The translations under genes and the position numbers were made by a program. Shown in pieces: positions 1-9,197 of a stretch of DNA of 64,000 nucleotides. Where the stretch lies: contig NZ_AWOR01000046.1 of NCBI RefSeq assembly GCF_000761245.1, positions 248,001 to 312,000 on the forward strand. Direction: 5' to 3'. Under the pieces are notes generated by a model. It was not told the DNA's origin. It made no database searches and worked only from the letters and a program-made list of their open reading frames with translations. Origin of the DNA: Comamonas testosteroni. Lineage in GTDB: Bacteria > Pseudomonadota > Gammaproteobacteria > Burkholderiales > Burkholderiaceae_C. Within the stretch, counting starts at the first letter, position 1. Every line of letters starts with the position of its first letter.

Positions 1-558
1 TTAGCGCTTCTGGTGCAACTGCACCCAGTCGAGAAAGCGTGTCATGTACTTGACGAGGAAGTCATGGCTGCCCTGGCCGATCTTGCCGTCGGCGTCGAGC
101 AGCGTGTCGGACCAGCGCACAAAGCCTTCGGGCTGGGGCAGGGTGGGCATGTCCAGCGATACCAGCACATTGCGCAGGTGCTGCTGGGCCATGGCCGTGG
201 CGGCCGCGCCGGGCGAGCTGCCGATCACGGCGGCCGGCAGTCCTGCCCAGACGGATTGGCCATAGGGACGGCTCAGTCCATCGAGCACGTTCTTGAGCGA
301 TGCGGGGATGGAGCGGTTGTATTCGGGCGTCACGAACAGAACGCCGTTGCAGCCGCGAATCAGGGGCTTGAGGTCGTCGAAGGGTTTGAAATCGGGGGTG
401 TTGTCGAAGTCGCGGTTGTAGACCGGCAGGCGGCTGATATCGATGAATTCGAAATCGGCCTTGTCCTGCATGAGTGCGGCCAGGCCCTGGCCGAGCTGGC
501 GGTTGATGGACTGCTTGCTGAGGCTGCCCACGATGACGGCGATTTTGAGTTGGCTCAT
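1..558 (-). CDS. NADPH-dependent FMN reductase family protein
   Basis: A 185-residue flavodoxin-like protein of the NADPH-dependent FMN/azo/chromate reductase family (PF03358), predicted to be a soluble cytoplasmic enzyme that reduces FMN, quinones or chromate with NAD(P)H. The FMN-phosphate loop GSLSKQSINR lies at residues 11-20 and the family signature TPEYNRSIPASLKN at 77-90. The open frame runs further upstream, but the ATG at 558 has an AAAGG ribosome site about 8 bases before it and begins exactly where family homology begins (MSQLKIAVIVGS). The stop codon is the first three bases of the window. The physiological substrate cannot be read from the sequence. Confidence 0.9.
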   Translation of the reverse strand: MSQLKIAVIVGSLSKQSINRQLGQGLAALMQDKADFEFIDISRLPVYNRDFDNTPDFKPFDDLKPLIRGCNGVLFVTPEYNRSIPASLKNVLDGLSRPYGQSVWAGLPAAVIGSSPGAAATAMAQQHLRNVLVSLDMPTLPQPEGFVRWSDTLLDADGKIGQGSHDFLVKYMTRFLDWVQLHQKR

Positions 559-701
559 GCTCTGACCTTTCGACTGGGTTGAGGAAGATGCATGGCACTG
601 TAGCAAAGCTGCCGGGGATTGCCGCGCCGCAGCGGGCGCAAAAAAGCCGCTGACTCTGGATGACAGAGCCGCGGCTGATGGAGGCGGGTGCTTGTCGCCG
701 C

Positions 702-1415
702 CTATTTGAGCACTTCCAGCAGGCGATCCAGGCCGCCTTCGTTGATGGCGACCTTGGCCTCGTTGCGCACGCGCGGCTTGGCGTGGAAGGCCACGGACAG
801 ACCGGCTGCCTGCATCATGGGAATGTCGTTGCTGCCATCGCCCACGGCAATGCATTGGCTGGCATCGATGCCGATCAGCGAAGCCACTTCCAGCAATGTG
901 CGGCGCTTTTCCGCGCCGTCGCAGATATCGCCCCAGGCCTGCTCGACCAGACCGCCGGTCAGTGCACCGTCCCTGATCTCCAGCACATTGGCACGCACAA
1001 AGTCGATATTCAACAGGCCGCGTACATGCTCGGCAAAGTAGGTAAAGCCGCCGGAGACCAGCAGCACCTTCAGGCCGGCGGCCTTGGCGGTCCTGACCAG
1101 GGTTTCTGCGCCTGGCGAGAGTTTCAGGCGTTCGGCCAGAACGCGGGCCATGTCGGCCTCGGTCACTCCGACCAGCTTGCCCACGCGCTGGCGCAGGCTG
1201 TCCTTGAAGTCGGTGATTTCGCCGCGCATGGTGGCTTCGGTAATCGCCGCCACTTCGGCCTTCTTGCCCGTGGCGTCGGCGATCTCGTCGATGCACTCGA
1301 TGGTGATCAGCGTCGAGTCCATATCAAAGGCGATGAGCTTGTAGTCCGCCAGCTTCTGGGGGGCGGTAAAGCCGCGGATCATCAGGCCGGGAGCGAATTC
1401 GGTGGCGTCGGTCAT
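702..1415 (-). CDS. serB: phosphoserine phosphatase SerB
   Basis: A 237-residue HAD-superfamily phosphatase catalysing the last step of serine synthesis, L-phosphoserine to L-serine. HAD motif I is DMDST at 31-35 (nucleophile Asp31), motif II is SGGFT at 121-125, the motif III lysine is near 170, and motif IV is GDGSNDIPM at 192-200. The short C1 cap with CIDEIAD and E/R residues for phosphoserine follows motif I. The frame is open 38 codons further upstream, but that extension is low-complexity and not part of the family, so the ATG at 1415 is preferred. The next gene upstream on the same strand is a Bug protein. Confidence 0.93.
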   Translation of the reverse strand: MTDATEFAPGLMIRGFTAPQKLADYKLIAFDMDSTLITIECIDEIADATGKKAEVAAITEATMRGEITDFKDSLRQRVGKLVGVTEADMARVLAERLKLSPGAETLVRTAKAAGLKVLLVSGGFTYFAEHVRGLLNIDFVRANVLEIRDGALTGGLVEQAWGDICDGAEKRRTLLEVASLIGIDASQCIAVGDGSNDIPMMQAAGLSVAFHAKPRVRNEAKVAINEGGLDRLLEVLK

Positions 1416-1571
1416 TGCGAGTCGTGCGAATGAGGGGGTAGCAGAAAGGGGAATGGCGGAGATCGGGTCTGCTCCATTGCCCAAGGTGGCCGCCATTATC
1501 CGCTGTTGTTGCGGGCTTCGGCTGGCCATTCACCCCTGAGTCTGTACCCCTGGTGCTGCACGAGGCGGCAC

Positions 1572-2594
1572 CTACTGCGGCTGAATGCCTGCTGCCTTGA
1601 CCAGCTCGGCATGCAGCCTGATGTCCTGGGCCACGGTCTGCCTGAGCTGCTCTGGCGTCGATGGCGCGACTTCCATGCCGTTTTCACCCAGCTTGGTCTT
1701 GATCTCGCTGTCCAGGGCAACGCGCACGGCGCGGTTGAGCTTGTCGATCACGGGCTGCGGCGTCTTGGCCGGGGCGAACAGGCCGACCCAGGCCGAGAGG
1801 CTGAGGTCGGCAAAACCGCCTTCGGCCATGGTCGGGATGTTGGGCAGCATGGCCGCACGCCTGGGCGCCATCAGAGCCAGGGCATGCAGCTTGCCAGCCT
1901 GGATATGGGGCAGGGCTTCGGGCAGCACGGCAAACAGCATGTCCACATTGCCTGCCAGCGTATCGTTGACGGCCGGCGCACCGCCTTTGTAGGGCACGTG
2001 CAGCATCTTGGCCTGGGTGCGCGTCTCGAACATCAGCGCGGCCAGGTGCTGGGGGCTACCGTCGCCGGAGGAGGCAAAGGTCAGCTTGCCCGGTGCGGCC
2101 TTGGCTGCCGCCACCACGGCAGCCACGCTGGGGAATTTCTGCCTGTCCTTGACCACCAGCACCATGGGCTGGTTCACCAGCTTGCTGATGGGCACAAAGT
2201 CGGCCTCGGGGTCATAGGGCAGGGATTTGAAGATGCTCTTGTTGGTGGTCAGGAATGAGGCCGGCGAGACCATCAGCGTGTAGCCGTCCGGGGCAGAACG
2301 TGCCACGGCCGGAGTGCCGATCTGGCCCGAGGCACCGGCGCGGTTGTCCACCACAAAAGGCTGCTTGAGTTCGCTGGCCAGCTTTTGCCCGACCACACGG
2401 GCAATCATGTCGGCGCTGCCGCCGGCAGGCAGGGCGACTATGACCTTGACAGCACGCTCGGGATACGCGTCCTGTGCCTGGGCCGCGGCGGCAAAGCCTG
2501 CCGCCAGCGCACAGGCCAGTGCGGGGCGGGTCATGGCATGAGCGGCATGGCGAATATGGCCGTAGACAATGTTGCGAACGGGTTGGAGCAGCAT
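1572..2594 (-). CDS. Bug/TctC family tripartite tricarboxylate transporter substrate-binding protein
   Basis: A 340-residue periplasmic solute-binding protein of the Bug (TctC) family, greatly expanded in Comamonas, Bordetella and relatives. The N-terminus carries an export signal ending near AQAQDAYPERAVKV. The mature protein shows Bug hallmarks: GGSADMIARV, VVDNRAGASGQIG, ARSAPDGYTL, and the late motif MLPNIPTMAEGG. The ATG at 2594 has an AGAGGG ribosome site. A second ATG at 2534 would give a cleaner signal peptide but lacks a ribosome site. No TctA/TctB membrane partner is adjacent, so the ligand is unknown (typically a carboxylate). Confidence 0.88.
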   Translation of the reverse strand: MLLQPVRNIVYGHIRHAAHAMTRPALACALAAGFAAAAQAQDAYPERAVKVIVALPAGGSADMIARVVGQKLASELKQPFVVDNRAGASGQIGTPAVARSAPDGYTLMVSPASFLTTNKSIFKSLPYDPEADFVPISKLVNQPMVLVVKDRQKFPSVAAVVAAAKAAPGKLTFASSGDGSPQHLAALMFETRTQAKMLHVPYKGGAPAVNDTLAGNVDMLFAVLPEALPHIQAGKLHALALMAPRRAAMLPNIPTMAEGGFADLSLSAWVGLFAPAKTPQPVIDKLNRAVRVALDSEIKTKLGENGMEVAPSTPEQLRQTVAQDIRLHAELVKAAGIQPQ

Positions 2595-2774
2595 GCGATC
2601 CCTCTTTCATCAAGATATGCACCACCTTGGTGACGGCAGCGGTGCGATAGCCCAATGATGAGCAAGCCCTGTGCCAGATGCCTTGGCGTTTTGCCTGATG
2701 GGAAAGATGCGGTTTGCGCAGTGGCCGGGAAAGTGGCAGGGCTGATGCGGCAGAGCTGATGCGCCTCGACGGCC

Positions 2775-3446
2775 TCAGCTTTCAGGATTGCCAGGCGGCT
2801 GCAGATACAGGGCATCGGACCAGGTGGCGACCCAGTGCGGGCGAAACACCACGAATACCGCCGTCAGCATGCCGGTGGTCACGCCATCGCTCCAGGCCAT
2901 GAGCCAGCGCGCCATGCGCGAGAGTTCGTCGTTGACATTGGGCAGCACATGCCCTGCCCATTGACCGAGCAAGGACGCGACGAACACGCACAGAACCGTG
3001 CCCAAAAAGCCGCGCAAGAAAATAAAGACAAAGATGTTGTGCCAGCACCAGCGGCGTACCGCTGCACCCCAGAGCATGGCCAGCGTGGCCGGCACCAGCC
3101 CCTGCCAGACTGCCATGCCCAGAGCGTCCTGCAGTCCAAGTGCGGGAGCCAGTGCATAGGCGATAGCGCTTGTCGCAATCAGTACGGGCACTGCAAGCGG
3201 CCAGCCGATCAGAAGCAGCACCAACGGTGCACCAGACCAGTGCAGTTGCAAAGGCATTTTGTGCAACTCAGGCAGCGCCCAGACCCAGGGCAGCAGCACC
3301 AGAACGGCCAGCAAGGGCGTGAGCAGTGGCGACAGTACCGGGTCCTGCATACCGCCAGGGCCGGCCCGGCTGCCCAGCATGTGCCAGGGGCGGCAGAGCA
3401 GGGCCAGCAACAAGGCCAGCAGGGCAATGGCGGCTTCAAGAAACAT
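2775..3446 (-). CDS. polytopic inner-membrane protein, CbiM/COG3235-like
   Basis: A 223-residue hydrophobic protein with about six predicted transmembrane segments, starting in a helix at residues 2-18. The C-terminal half, with HNIFVFIFLRGF and SDGVTTGMLTAVFVVFRP, resembles the uncharacterised CbiM-like membrane proteins sometimes labelled energy-coupling factor permease. It lies 90 bases downstream of mfd on the same strand and may be cotranscribed with it. No transport ATPase is nearby, so transport function is only an inference from fold resemblance. Confidence 0.7.
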   Translation of the reverse strand: MFLEAAIALLALLLALLCRPWHMLGSRAGPGGMQDPVLSPLLTPLLAVLVLLPWVWALPELHKMPLQLHWSGAPLVLLLIGWPLAVPVLIATSAIAYALAPALGLQDALGMAVWQGLVPATLAMLWGAAVRRWCWHNIFVFIFLRGFLGTVLCVFVASLLGQWAGHVLPNVNDELSRMARWLMAWSDGVTTGMLTAVFVVFRPHWVATWSDALYLQPPGNPES

Positions 3447-3536
3447 GGCGGCTCGGAAATTCAGGTTCCGCCGCCATCTTGCACCGTCTGCATCGGACTG
3501 GGCTCAATAGCCCTGCTGGCTTTGTCAGCAGCCTTG

Positions 3537-6500
3537 TCAGGCATGAACGGCTGTTTCGCTCTTGAGCGGCTGGCCCAGGCTGCGCAGCACATCGCGCACC
3601 ATCTGGGCACGGTCCTTGGGGTTCTCCAGCTCTTTTTCGATGCGCAGCTTCTCATTGCCCGCCAGCTTGATGTGCTTGTTCTTCTGGATCAGGTGAATGA
3701 TGTTCATGGGATCGATCGGCGGCTGAGGCTTGAAGCTGATGTTGATCACGCCGGGGGCGGCATCGACCTTGACCACGCCATAGGGCTGGCTCAGCACGCG
3801 CAGACGGTGCACGTCGATCAGGGTCTGGGCCTGGGGCGGCAGCTTGCCGAAACGGTCCACGATTTCTTCGAGCAGGGTATCGATCTGATCGGCTGTCTTG
3901 GCCGTGGCCAGCTTCTTGTAGAACGACAGGCGCAGATGCACATCGCCGCAGTAGTCATTGGGCAGCAGGGCCGGGGCGTGAAGATTGATATCGGTGGAGG
4001 CCGACAGCGGCGAGAGCAGATCTGGTTCCTTGCCGGCCTTGAGGCTGCGCACGGCTTCGGACAGCATCTCGTTATAGAGCTGAAAGCCCACTTCCATCAT
4101 GTTGCCGCTCTGGTTTTCGCCCAGCACCTCGCCGGCGCCACGGATTTCCAGGTCATGCATGGCCAGATAGAAGCCCGAGCCCAGCTCCTCCATCTGCTGG
4201 ATGGCCTCCAGCCGCTGCTGGGCCTGCTTGGTCAGGCCGTCCAGGTCCGGCACCATCAGATAGGCATAGGCCTGATGGTGGCTGCGTCCCACGCGGCCGC
4301 GCAGCTGGTGCAGCTGCGCCAGACCGAACTTGTCGGCGCGGCTGATGAGAATGGTGTTGGCCGATGGCACGTCGATGCCGGTCTCGATGATGGTCGAGCA
4401 CAGCAATATGTTGTAGCGCTGGGCCACGAAATCGCGCATCACACGCTCCAGCTCGCGCTCGGGCATCTGGCCGTGGGCCACGGCGATGCGTGCCTCGGGC
4501 AGGATTTCCTCCAGCTTTTGCTTGCGGTTCTCTATGGTCTCGACCTCGTTGTGCAGGAAGTAGATCTGTCCGCCGCGCTTGAGCTCGCGCAGCACGGCTT
4601 CGCGAATCACGCCCGTGCCCTCGTTGCGCACAAAGGTCTTGATGGCCAGACGACGCTGCGGCGCCGTGGCAATCACCGACAGATCGCGTAGCCCCTCCAG
4701 CGCCATGCCCATGGTGCGCGGAATCGGGGTGGCCGTCAGCGTCAACACATCAACCTCGGCACGCATGGCCTTCATGGCCTCCTTGTGGCGCACGCCAAAG
4801 CGGTGTTCCTCGTCGATGATGAGCAGGCCCAGATTCTTGAACTGCGTGGACTCGGACAGCAGCTTGTGCGTGCCGACCACGATATCCACCGTACCGTCCG
4901 AGATGCCCTTGATGGCCGCCGTGATCTCCTTGCCCGAGCGGAAACGCGACACCTCGGCCACCTTGATCGGCCATTTGGAGAAGCGGTCCACCAGGGTCTG
5001 GTAGTGCTGCTCGGCCAGCAGCGTGGTGGGCGCCAGGAAGGCGACCTGCTTGCCGCCCATGGCCGCCACAAAGGCCGCGCGCAGCGCGACCTCGGTCTTG
5101 CCGAAGCCCACATCGCCACAGACCAGGCGGTCCATGGGCTGGGGGCTGATCATGTCCTGCACCACCGCGTGGATGGCCGCGCGCTGGTCGGCTGTTTCCT
5201 CGAAGCCGAAGTCGGCCACGAACTGCTCGTAGTCGGCTGCTGGGAAGCGGAAGGCATGGCCCTGGCGCGCGGCGCGGCGGGCATAGATATTGAGCAGCTC
5301 GGCGGCCGAGTCGCGCACCTGTTCGGCGGCCTTGCGCTTGGCTTTTTCCCATTGCGTGCCGCCCAGCTTGTGCAGCGGCGCATCGTCGGGCGAGACGCCG
5401 GTGTAGCGGCTGATCAGGTGCAACTGGCTGACGGGCACATAGAGCACGGCGTCGGCCGCATATTCCAGGTGCAAAAATTCCTGCAGTGCAGGCGTGCCGT
5501 CAGGGTTCTTCTGGCCCATGTCCATGTTGATGAGCCCGCGATAGCGGCCTATGCCGTGATCGGCATGGACGATGGGGTCGCCCACCTTGAGCTCGGAAAG
5601 GTCCTTGATCAGGGCCTCCACATCGCTGACCTGCTCCTGGCGGCGGCGACGGCGGCCCGTAGGGCTGCTTGCAAACAGCTCGGTTTCGGTGACAAAGTCC
5701 AGGCCTTCCTCGACCCAGGCAAAGCCCGTCATCAGGCTGGAGGTGGCAATGCCGACCTTTTCCGTGGCATCGGCCTGGAATTCGGCCAGAGAATCGAACA
5801 CGGGCGGGTTGACGCCCGAGGCGCGGAAAAAGTCGAGCAGGCTCTCGCGTCTGCCATCGGATTCGGCCAAAAGCAAGACCCGGTTTGCGCCGGATGCTAT
5901 ATGTTTTTGCAGCTTGGCCAGCGGGTCATCGGCGCCGCGCAGCACGGAAAGGTCTTCGAGCTTCTGGAAGATGGCGCTGTCGGCCACATCTTCGGTGCCC
6001 GGGCGCAAGGCCAGCTGGGCATGCTCCTTGCTGCGGGTATAGAACTGGTCGGCGCTGAGAAACAGCGTCTCGGGCGGCAGCGCCGGGTGGTCGGGGTCGC
6101 CTTGCACCAGGCGGTAGCGGTCCTTGGTGTCCTGCCAGAAGCGCTGGAAGGCCGGCTCCAGATCGCCGTGCAGCACCACGGTGGCCTCATCGCCCAGATA
6201 GTCAAAGACCGTGGCCGTCTCGTCAAAGAACAGCGGCAGGTAGTACTCGATGCCGGCCGTGGCAATGCCCAGACCCATGTCTTTATAGATGCGGCTGCGT
6301 GTTGGGTCGCCTTCGAGCAGCTCGCGCCAGCGGCTGCGGAACTTGGCGCGCGCCTCCTCGTCCATCGGGAACTCGCGCCCTGGCAGCAGGCGCACCTCGG
6401 GCACGGGGTAGAGGCTGCGTTGCGTGTCGGGGTCGAAGGTGCGGATGGAGTCGATCTCGTCGTCGAACAGGTCCACGCGGTAGGGCTGGAGCGAGCCCAT

Positions 6501-7028
6501 GGGGAACAGATCGATCAGGCCGCCGCGCACCGCATATTCACCATGGCTGACCACCTGGGACACATGCTGGTAGCCCGCCAGCGTGAGCTGGGCCTTGAGC
6601 TTGGCCTCGTCCAGCTTCTGGCCCTGCTTGAATTCAAAGGTATAGCCGGCCAGAAACGAGGGTGGGGCCAGGCGATAAAGGGCCGTGGTGGCGGGCACGA
6701 TGACCACATCGGCGCCATGCTGCTTGTCGCGCTGGTTGATGCGCCACAGCGTGGCCAGGCGTTCGCTGATCAGATCCTGGTGCGGTGAGAAGCTGTCGTA
6801 GGGCAGGGTTTCCCAGTCGGGGAACAATGCGCAGCGCAGCTCGGGGGCGAAGAAGGCCATCTCCTCCATGAGGCGGTGGGCATCGGCGGCATCGGCCGTG
6901 ACGATGGCCGTGACCCGGCCGTCGTGCTTTTCACGCTCGCCCAGCCTGGCCAGCAGCAGCGCGTCGGCGCTGCCGACAGGGCGGGGCAGGTGAAAGCGTT
7001 TACCGGGGGTGAGCTTGGGCAGTTGCAT
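3537..7028 (-). CDS. mfd: transcription-repair coupling factor Mfd
   Basis: A 1163-residue superfamily 2 DNA translocase (E. coli Mfd is 1148). It removes RNA polymerase stalled at DNA lesions and recruits UvrA. The N-terminal UvrB-like domains are followed by the CarD/RNA polymerase-interacting domain (VGDPIVHADHGIGRYRGL). The translocase motor has Walker A CGDVGFGKTEVA near residue 636 and DEEH near 737, then TLTATPIPRTM, the TRG region, and LHQLRGRVGRS. The C-terminal autoinhibitory D7 domain follows. The start at 7028 is the only one fitting the family N-terminus. The gene is divergent from ispD. Confidence 0.97.
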   Translation of the reverse strand: MQLPKLTPGKRFHLPRPVGSADALLLARLGEREKHDGRVTAIVTADAADAHRLMEEMAFFAPELRCALFPDWETLPYDSFSPHQDLISERLATLWRINQRDKQHGADVVIVPATTALYRLAPPSFLAGYTFEFKQGQKLDEAKLKAQLTLAGYQHVSQVVSHGEYAVRGGLIDLFPMGSLQPYRVDLFDDEIDSIRTFDPDTQRSLYPVPEVRLLPGREFPMDEEARAKFRSRWRELLEGDPTRSRIYKDMGLGIATAGIEYYLPLFFDETATVFDYLGDEATVVLHGDLEPAFQRFWQDTKDRYRLVQGDPDHPALPPETLFLSADQFYTRSKEHAQLALRPGTEDVADSAIFQKLEDLSVLRGADDPLAKLQKHIASGANRVLLLAESDGRRESLLDFFRASGVNPPVFDSLAEFQADATEKVGIATSSLMTGFAWVEEGLDFVTETELFASSPTGRRRRRQEQVSDVEALIKDLSELKVGDPIVHADHGIGRYRGLINMDMGQKNPDGTPALQEFLHLEYAADAVLYVPVSQLHLISRYTGVSPDDAPLHKLGGTQWEKAKRKAAEQVRDSAAELLNIYARRAARQGHAFRFPAADYEQFVADFGFEETADQRAAIHAVVQDMISPQPMDRLVCGDVGFGKTEVALRAAFVAAMGGKQVAFLAPTTLLAEQHYQTLVDRFSKWPIKVAEVSRFRSGKEITAAIKGISDGTVDIVVGTHKLLSESTQFKNLGLLIIDEEHRFGVRHKEAMKAMRAEVDVLTLTATPIPRTMGMALEGLRDLSVIATAPQRRLAIKTFVRNEGTGVIREAVLRELKRGGQIYFLHNEVETIENRKQKLEEILPEARIAVAHGQMPERELERVMRDFVAQRYNILLCSTIIETGIDVPSANTILISRADKFGLAQLHQLRGRVGRSHHQAYAYLMVPDLDGLTKQAQQRLEAIQQMEELGSGFYLAMHDLEIRGAGEVLGENQSGNMMEVGFQLYNEMLSEAVRSLKAGKEPDLLSPLSASTDINLHAPALLPNDYCGDVHLRLSFYKKLATAKTADQIDTLLEEIVDRFGKLPPQAQTLIDVHRLRVLSQPYGVVKVDAAPGVINISFKPQPPIDPMNIIHLIQKNKHIKLAGNEKLRIEKELENPKDRAQMVRDVLRSLGQPLKSETAVHA

Positions 7029-7089
7029 GGTTTTTCACAGACGAGCGCAGGCAGCGGCGCACAGGTGCGGGCTGGATGCAAAAAAACGG

Positions 7090-7180
7090 GGACAGATTGA
7101 ATGCGGGCGAGTCCGGCCATCAAAGGCAGGGCTTAAAGCCCAATCAGCGAGGAGCTGATGGTTGGCAGCGCATTCACTCA
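7090..7180. repeat. cluster of inverted repeats in the mfd-ispD intergenic region
   Basis: Between the divergent genes mfd and ispD, three nested or adjacent inverted repeats are visible. TGAATGC (7098-7104) pairs with GCATTCA (7170-7176). GGGCTT (7129-7134) pairs with AAGCCC (7136-7141). CAATCAGC (7141-7148) can pair with GCTGATGGTTG (7154-7164). The segment starts and ends with the similar phrases GGGGACA (7089 and 7185). It looks like a REP-type or other structured intergenic element rather than a terminator, because no T-run follows. Confidence 0.4.
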
Positions 7181-7274
7181 AAATGGGGACACCTCAAGGC
7201 GATGCAAGCCGAAAGCAGGTCTTCGATGGATCTCACAGGCTTTCGGACGAAATGGTGATTTTAAAATACTGTGC

Positions 7275-8072
7275 ATGACAGATCGGTTTTTCTCGCCTGA
7301 GTCCATGACGGACGACAAGGCAAACGCTGCGGCGGCGTCGTCGCCTGCATCTGCACCCCGCTGCTGGGGGCTGATTCCCTGCGCGGGCGTCGGTCTGCGT
7401 GCCATTGCCGCAGATTCCCCGGCCCCCGAGCTACCCAAGCAATACCAGAGCGTTGCGGGCCAGCCCATGGTCATGCACACGCTGGCCGCCATGTTGGCGG
7501 TGCAGCGCATGCACCGGGTGCTGCTGGTGGTCTCTGCTTCCGATGGCTTTTGGCAAGGGCGCGCCACGGACGCCCGGCTCGGCATTGCTGCCTGTGGCGG
7601 AGCCACCCGTGCAGAGACCGTGAGCAACGGCCTGCAGGAGTTGCTGCGCATGGGGGCCAGCGGCGAGGACTGGGTGCTGGTGCATGACGCGGCGCGCTGT
7701 CTGGTCGCATCGGCGCAGGTGAACGCCTTGATCGATGCCTGTCTGCCGGATGCGGTGGGTGGGCTGCTGGCGCTGAAACTGCCCGACACTCTCAAGCAGC
7801 AGGCCGCCGGAGCGGGCCCGGCGCGTGTGGCGCAGACGGTGGAGCGCAGCGACAAATGGCTGGCTCAGACGCCGCAGATGTTCCGTATCGCAGCCTTGCT
7901 GGCTGCGCTGCAGGCGGCGGGCGCTGCCGTGACCGACGAAGCCAGCGCCATGGAACTGGCCGGTCACTCACCCAGACTGGTGCCGGGCGGTGCGCAGAAC
8001 TTCAAGGTGACCTACCCCGACGACTTTGCGCTGGCCGAGGCCGTGCTGCTGCAGCGCAAGGCGGGTGGCTAG
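7275..8072 (+). CDS. ispD: 2-C-methyl-D-erythritol 4-phosphate cytidylyltransferase IspD
   Basis: The enzyme transfers CMP from CTP to MEP in the MEP isoprenoid pathway. The nucleotide-binding segment GLIPCAGVGLR is the IspD form of the PAAGxGxR loop. PKQY, LVHDAARCLV, QTPQMFR and TDEASAMELAG follow in the normal order, and the protein ends with the FKVTYPDDF signature. The start is uncertain. ATG 7275 is used here (265 residues), but ATG 7305 is equally possible, and a TAAAAT sequence at 7262-7267 could be a -10 element that favours the later start. ispF follows after 152 bases, the usual ispDF order. Confidence 0.9.
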   Translation: MTDRFFSPESMTDDKANAAAASSPASAPRCWGLIPCAGVGLRAIAADSPAPELPKQYQSVAGQPMVMHTLAAMLAVQRMHRVLLVVSASDGFWQGRATDARLGIAACGGATRAETVSNGLQELLRMGASGEDWVLVHDAARCLVASAQVNALIDACLPDAVGGLLALKLPDTLKQQAAGAGPARVAQTVERSDKWLAQTPQMFRIAALLAALQAAGAAVTDEASAMELAGHSPRLVPGGAQNFKVTYPDDFALAEAVLLQRKAGG

Positions 8073-8170
8073 AGGGATTTGGCATCGGCAGGGCTTGACG
8101 CACGCAAGAGCGCACGGTGGGCATTGCCATCGGCAGAATGCCGTGCCCGCCCCGGGTCGGCGCAGATAGT

Positions 8171-8211
8171 ATTTAATTTGATAGCTGCTTGCGCTTTATG
8201 AGCAAGAGTTT
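8171..8211. repeat. Comamonadaceae-type short intergenic repeat
   Basis: The sequence ATTTGATAGCTGCTTGCGC followed by TTTATGAGCAAG, just upstream of ispF, resembles a short palindromic intergenic element that I recall as common in Comamonadaceae genomes (core ATAGCTGCTTGCGCTT...AAGCG). A second, inverted and more diverged copy lies at 12761-12800. Assignment as a repeat family rests on memory of related genomes and on these two copies. Confidence 0.45.
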
Positions 8212-8224
8212 GACAGGGATTTTT

Positions 8225-8707
8225 ATGAATTTTCGTATTGGTGAAGGCTGGGATGTACATGCCCTGGTTCCTGGGCGCAAGCTGATTCTCGGCGGTGTCG
8301 AGGTGCCTCACAGCCTGGGCTTGCTCGGGCATTCGGATGCCGACGTGCTGCTGCATGCAATCACCGATGCCTTGTTCGGTGCTGCGGCATTGGGCGATAT
8401 CGGCCGCCATTTCTCGGATACCGACGCGCAGTTCAAGGGGGCGGACTCTGCCGTGCTGCTGGCCGAGGCTGCCAGGCGCGTGCGCGCCAAGGGCTTCGAG
8501 ATCGGCAATATCGATAGCACCATCGTGGCCCAGGCGCCCAAGCTGGCACCCCATATCGAGAAGATGCGCGAGCGCATTGCCCAGGTGCTGGAGCTGGATG
8601 TGGAGCAGGTCAACGTCAAGGCCAAGACGGCCGAGAAGCTGGGGCCTGTGGGTCAGCAGCAGGCCATGGAGGCTCGTGCCGTGGCCTTGCTGGTGCGGAC
8701 TGCTTAG
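8225..8707 (+). CDS. ispF: 2-C-methyl-D-erythritol 2,4-cyclodiphosphate synthase IspF
   Basis: A 160-residue MEP-pathway enzyme converting CDP-ME 2-phosphate to ME-cPP with loss of CMP. Metal ligands Asp10 and His12 sit in GEGWDVHAL. The second metal/substrate region is [19 protein letters not shown], followed by [10 protein letters not shown], and the C-terminal signature is [19 protein letters not shown]. The frame is open 12 codons earlier, but ATG 8225 has an AGGGA ribosome site and begins at the conserved N-terminus ([10 protein letters not shown]). It acts directly after IspD/IspE, and its neighbour is ispD. Confidence 0.95.
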   Translation: MNFRIGEGWDVHALVPGRKLILGGVEVPHSLGLLGHSDADVLLHAITDALFGAAALGDIGRHFSDTDAQFKGADSAVLLAEAARRVRAKGFEIGNIDSTIVAQAPKLAPHIEKMRERIAQVLELDVEQVNVKAKTAEKLGPVGQQQAMEARAVALLVRTA

Positions 8708-8741
8708 CTTCGTTTGGCGCAATGGCCGCTGCGAAAGCCGG

Positions 8742-9137
8742 TCATGAATCGCTGTAGAGGGCTTGCACTTCGGCCCCGGTCAGGGTCGGGGTGTCATTGG
8801 CCAGCGCGTAATAGTCTGGCTTCTCGTCGATATAGATCTGCTGTGCCAGTGTCAGTCCCTGGGCGTCCTGAAACAGCCCGGCAGATAGGAAGTGCTCGTT
8901 GTTTGCCAGCAGACGGTAGAAGAGGTGGGTGCCGCAGCTGCTGCAGAAGGCGCGCTCCGCCCATGGCGAGGAGGCATAGCGCGTGACGGGGCCGCTGGTC
9001 TGCACTGCTGTGCCGCCATGCAGGGTGAAGGCAGGGCCTTCTCCCCAGCGCCGGCACATGCTGCAGTGGCAGACATGAACTTCGTGGGTATCGGGTGCGG
9101 TGACGAGAACGGCTTTGCACAGGCATCGGGCTTGCAT
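8742..9137 (-). CDS. GFA family protein (Gfa/CENP-V-like zinc protein)
   Basis: A 131-residue protein of the GFA family (PF04828), typified by glutathione-dependent formaldehyde-activating enzyme. The zinc-ligand cysteines are visible: CLC at 5-7, CHCSMC around 23-28, and CSSC around 65-68 in AFCSSCGTHLFYR. Most family members have no proven activity, so formaldehyde chemistry should not be assumed. It converges with ispF (34-base gap) and is followed on the same strand by envZ. Confidence 0.85.
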   Translation of the reverse strand: MQARCLCKAVLVTAPDTHEVHVCHCSMCRRWGEGPAFTLHGGTAVQTSGPVTRYASSPWAERAFCSSCGTHLFYRLLANNEHFLSAGLFQDAQGLTLAQQIYIDEKPDYYALANDTPTLTGAEVQALYSDS

Positions 9138-9197
9138 GGTGAACTCTCCGGCAGATGGTTGAAAGGCGATGCCGATTGTGCAATGAGGTGGGTCGAT

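Noticed and set aside
1..1296. A 431-codon minus-strand open frame extending the FMN reductase upstream across serB
   Set aside because: The extra N-terminal part is antisense-phase translation of serB with Arg-rich nonsense composition; the real start at 558 has a ribosome site and matches the family N-terminus.
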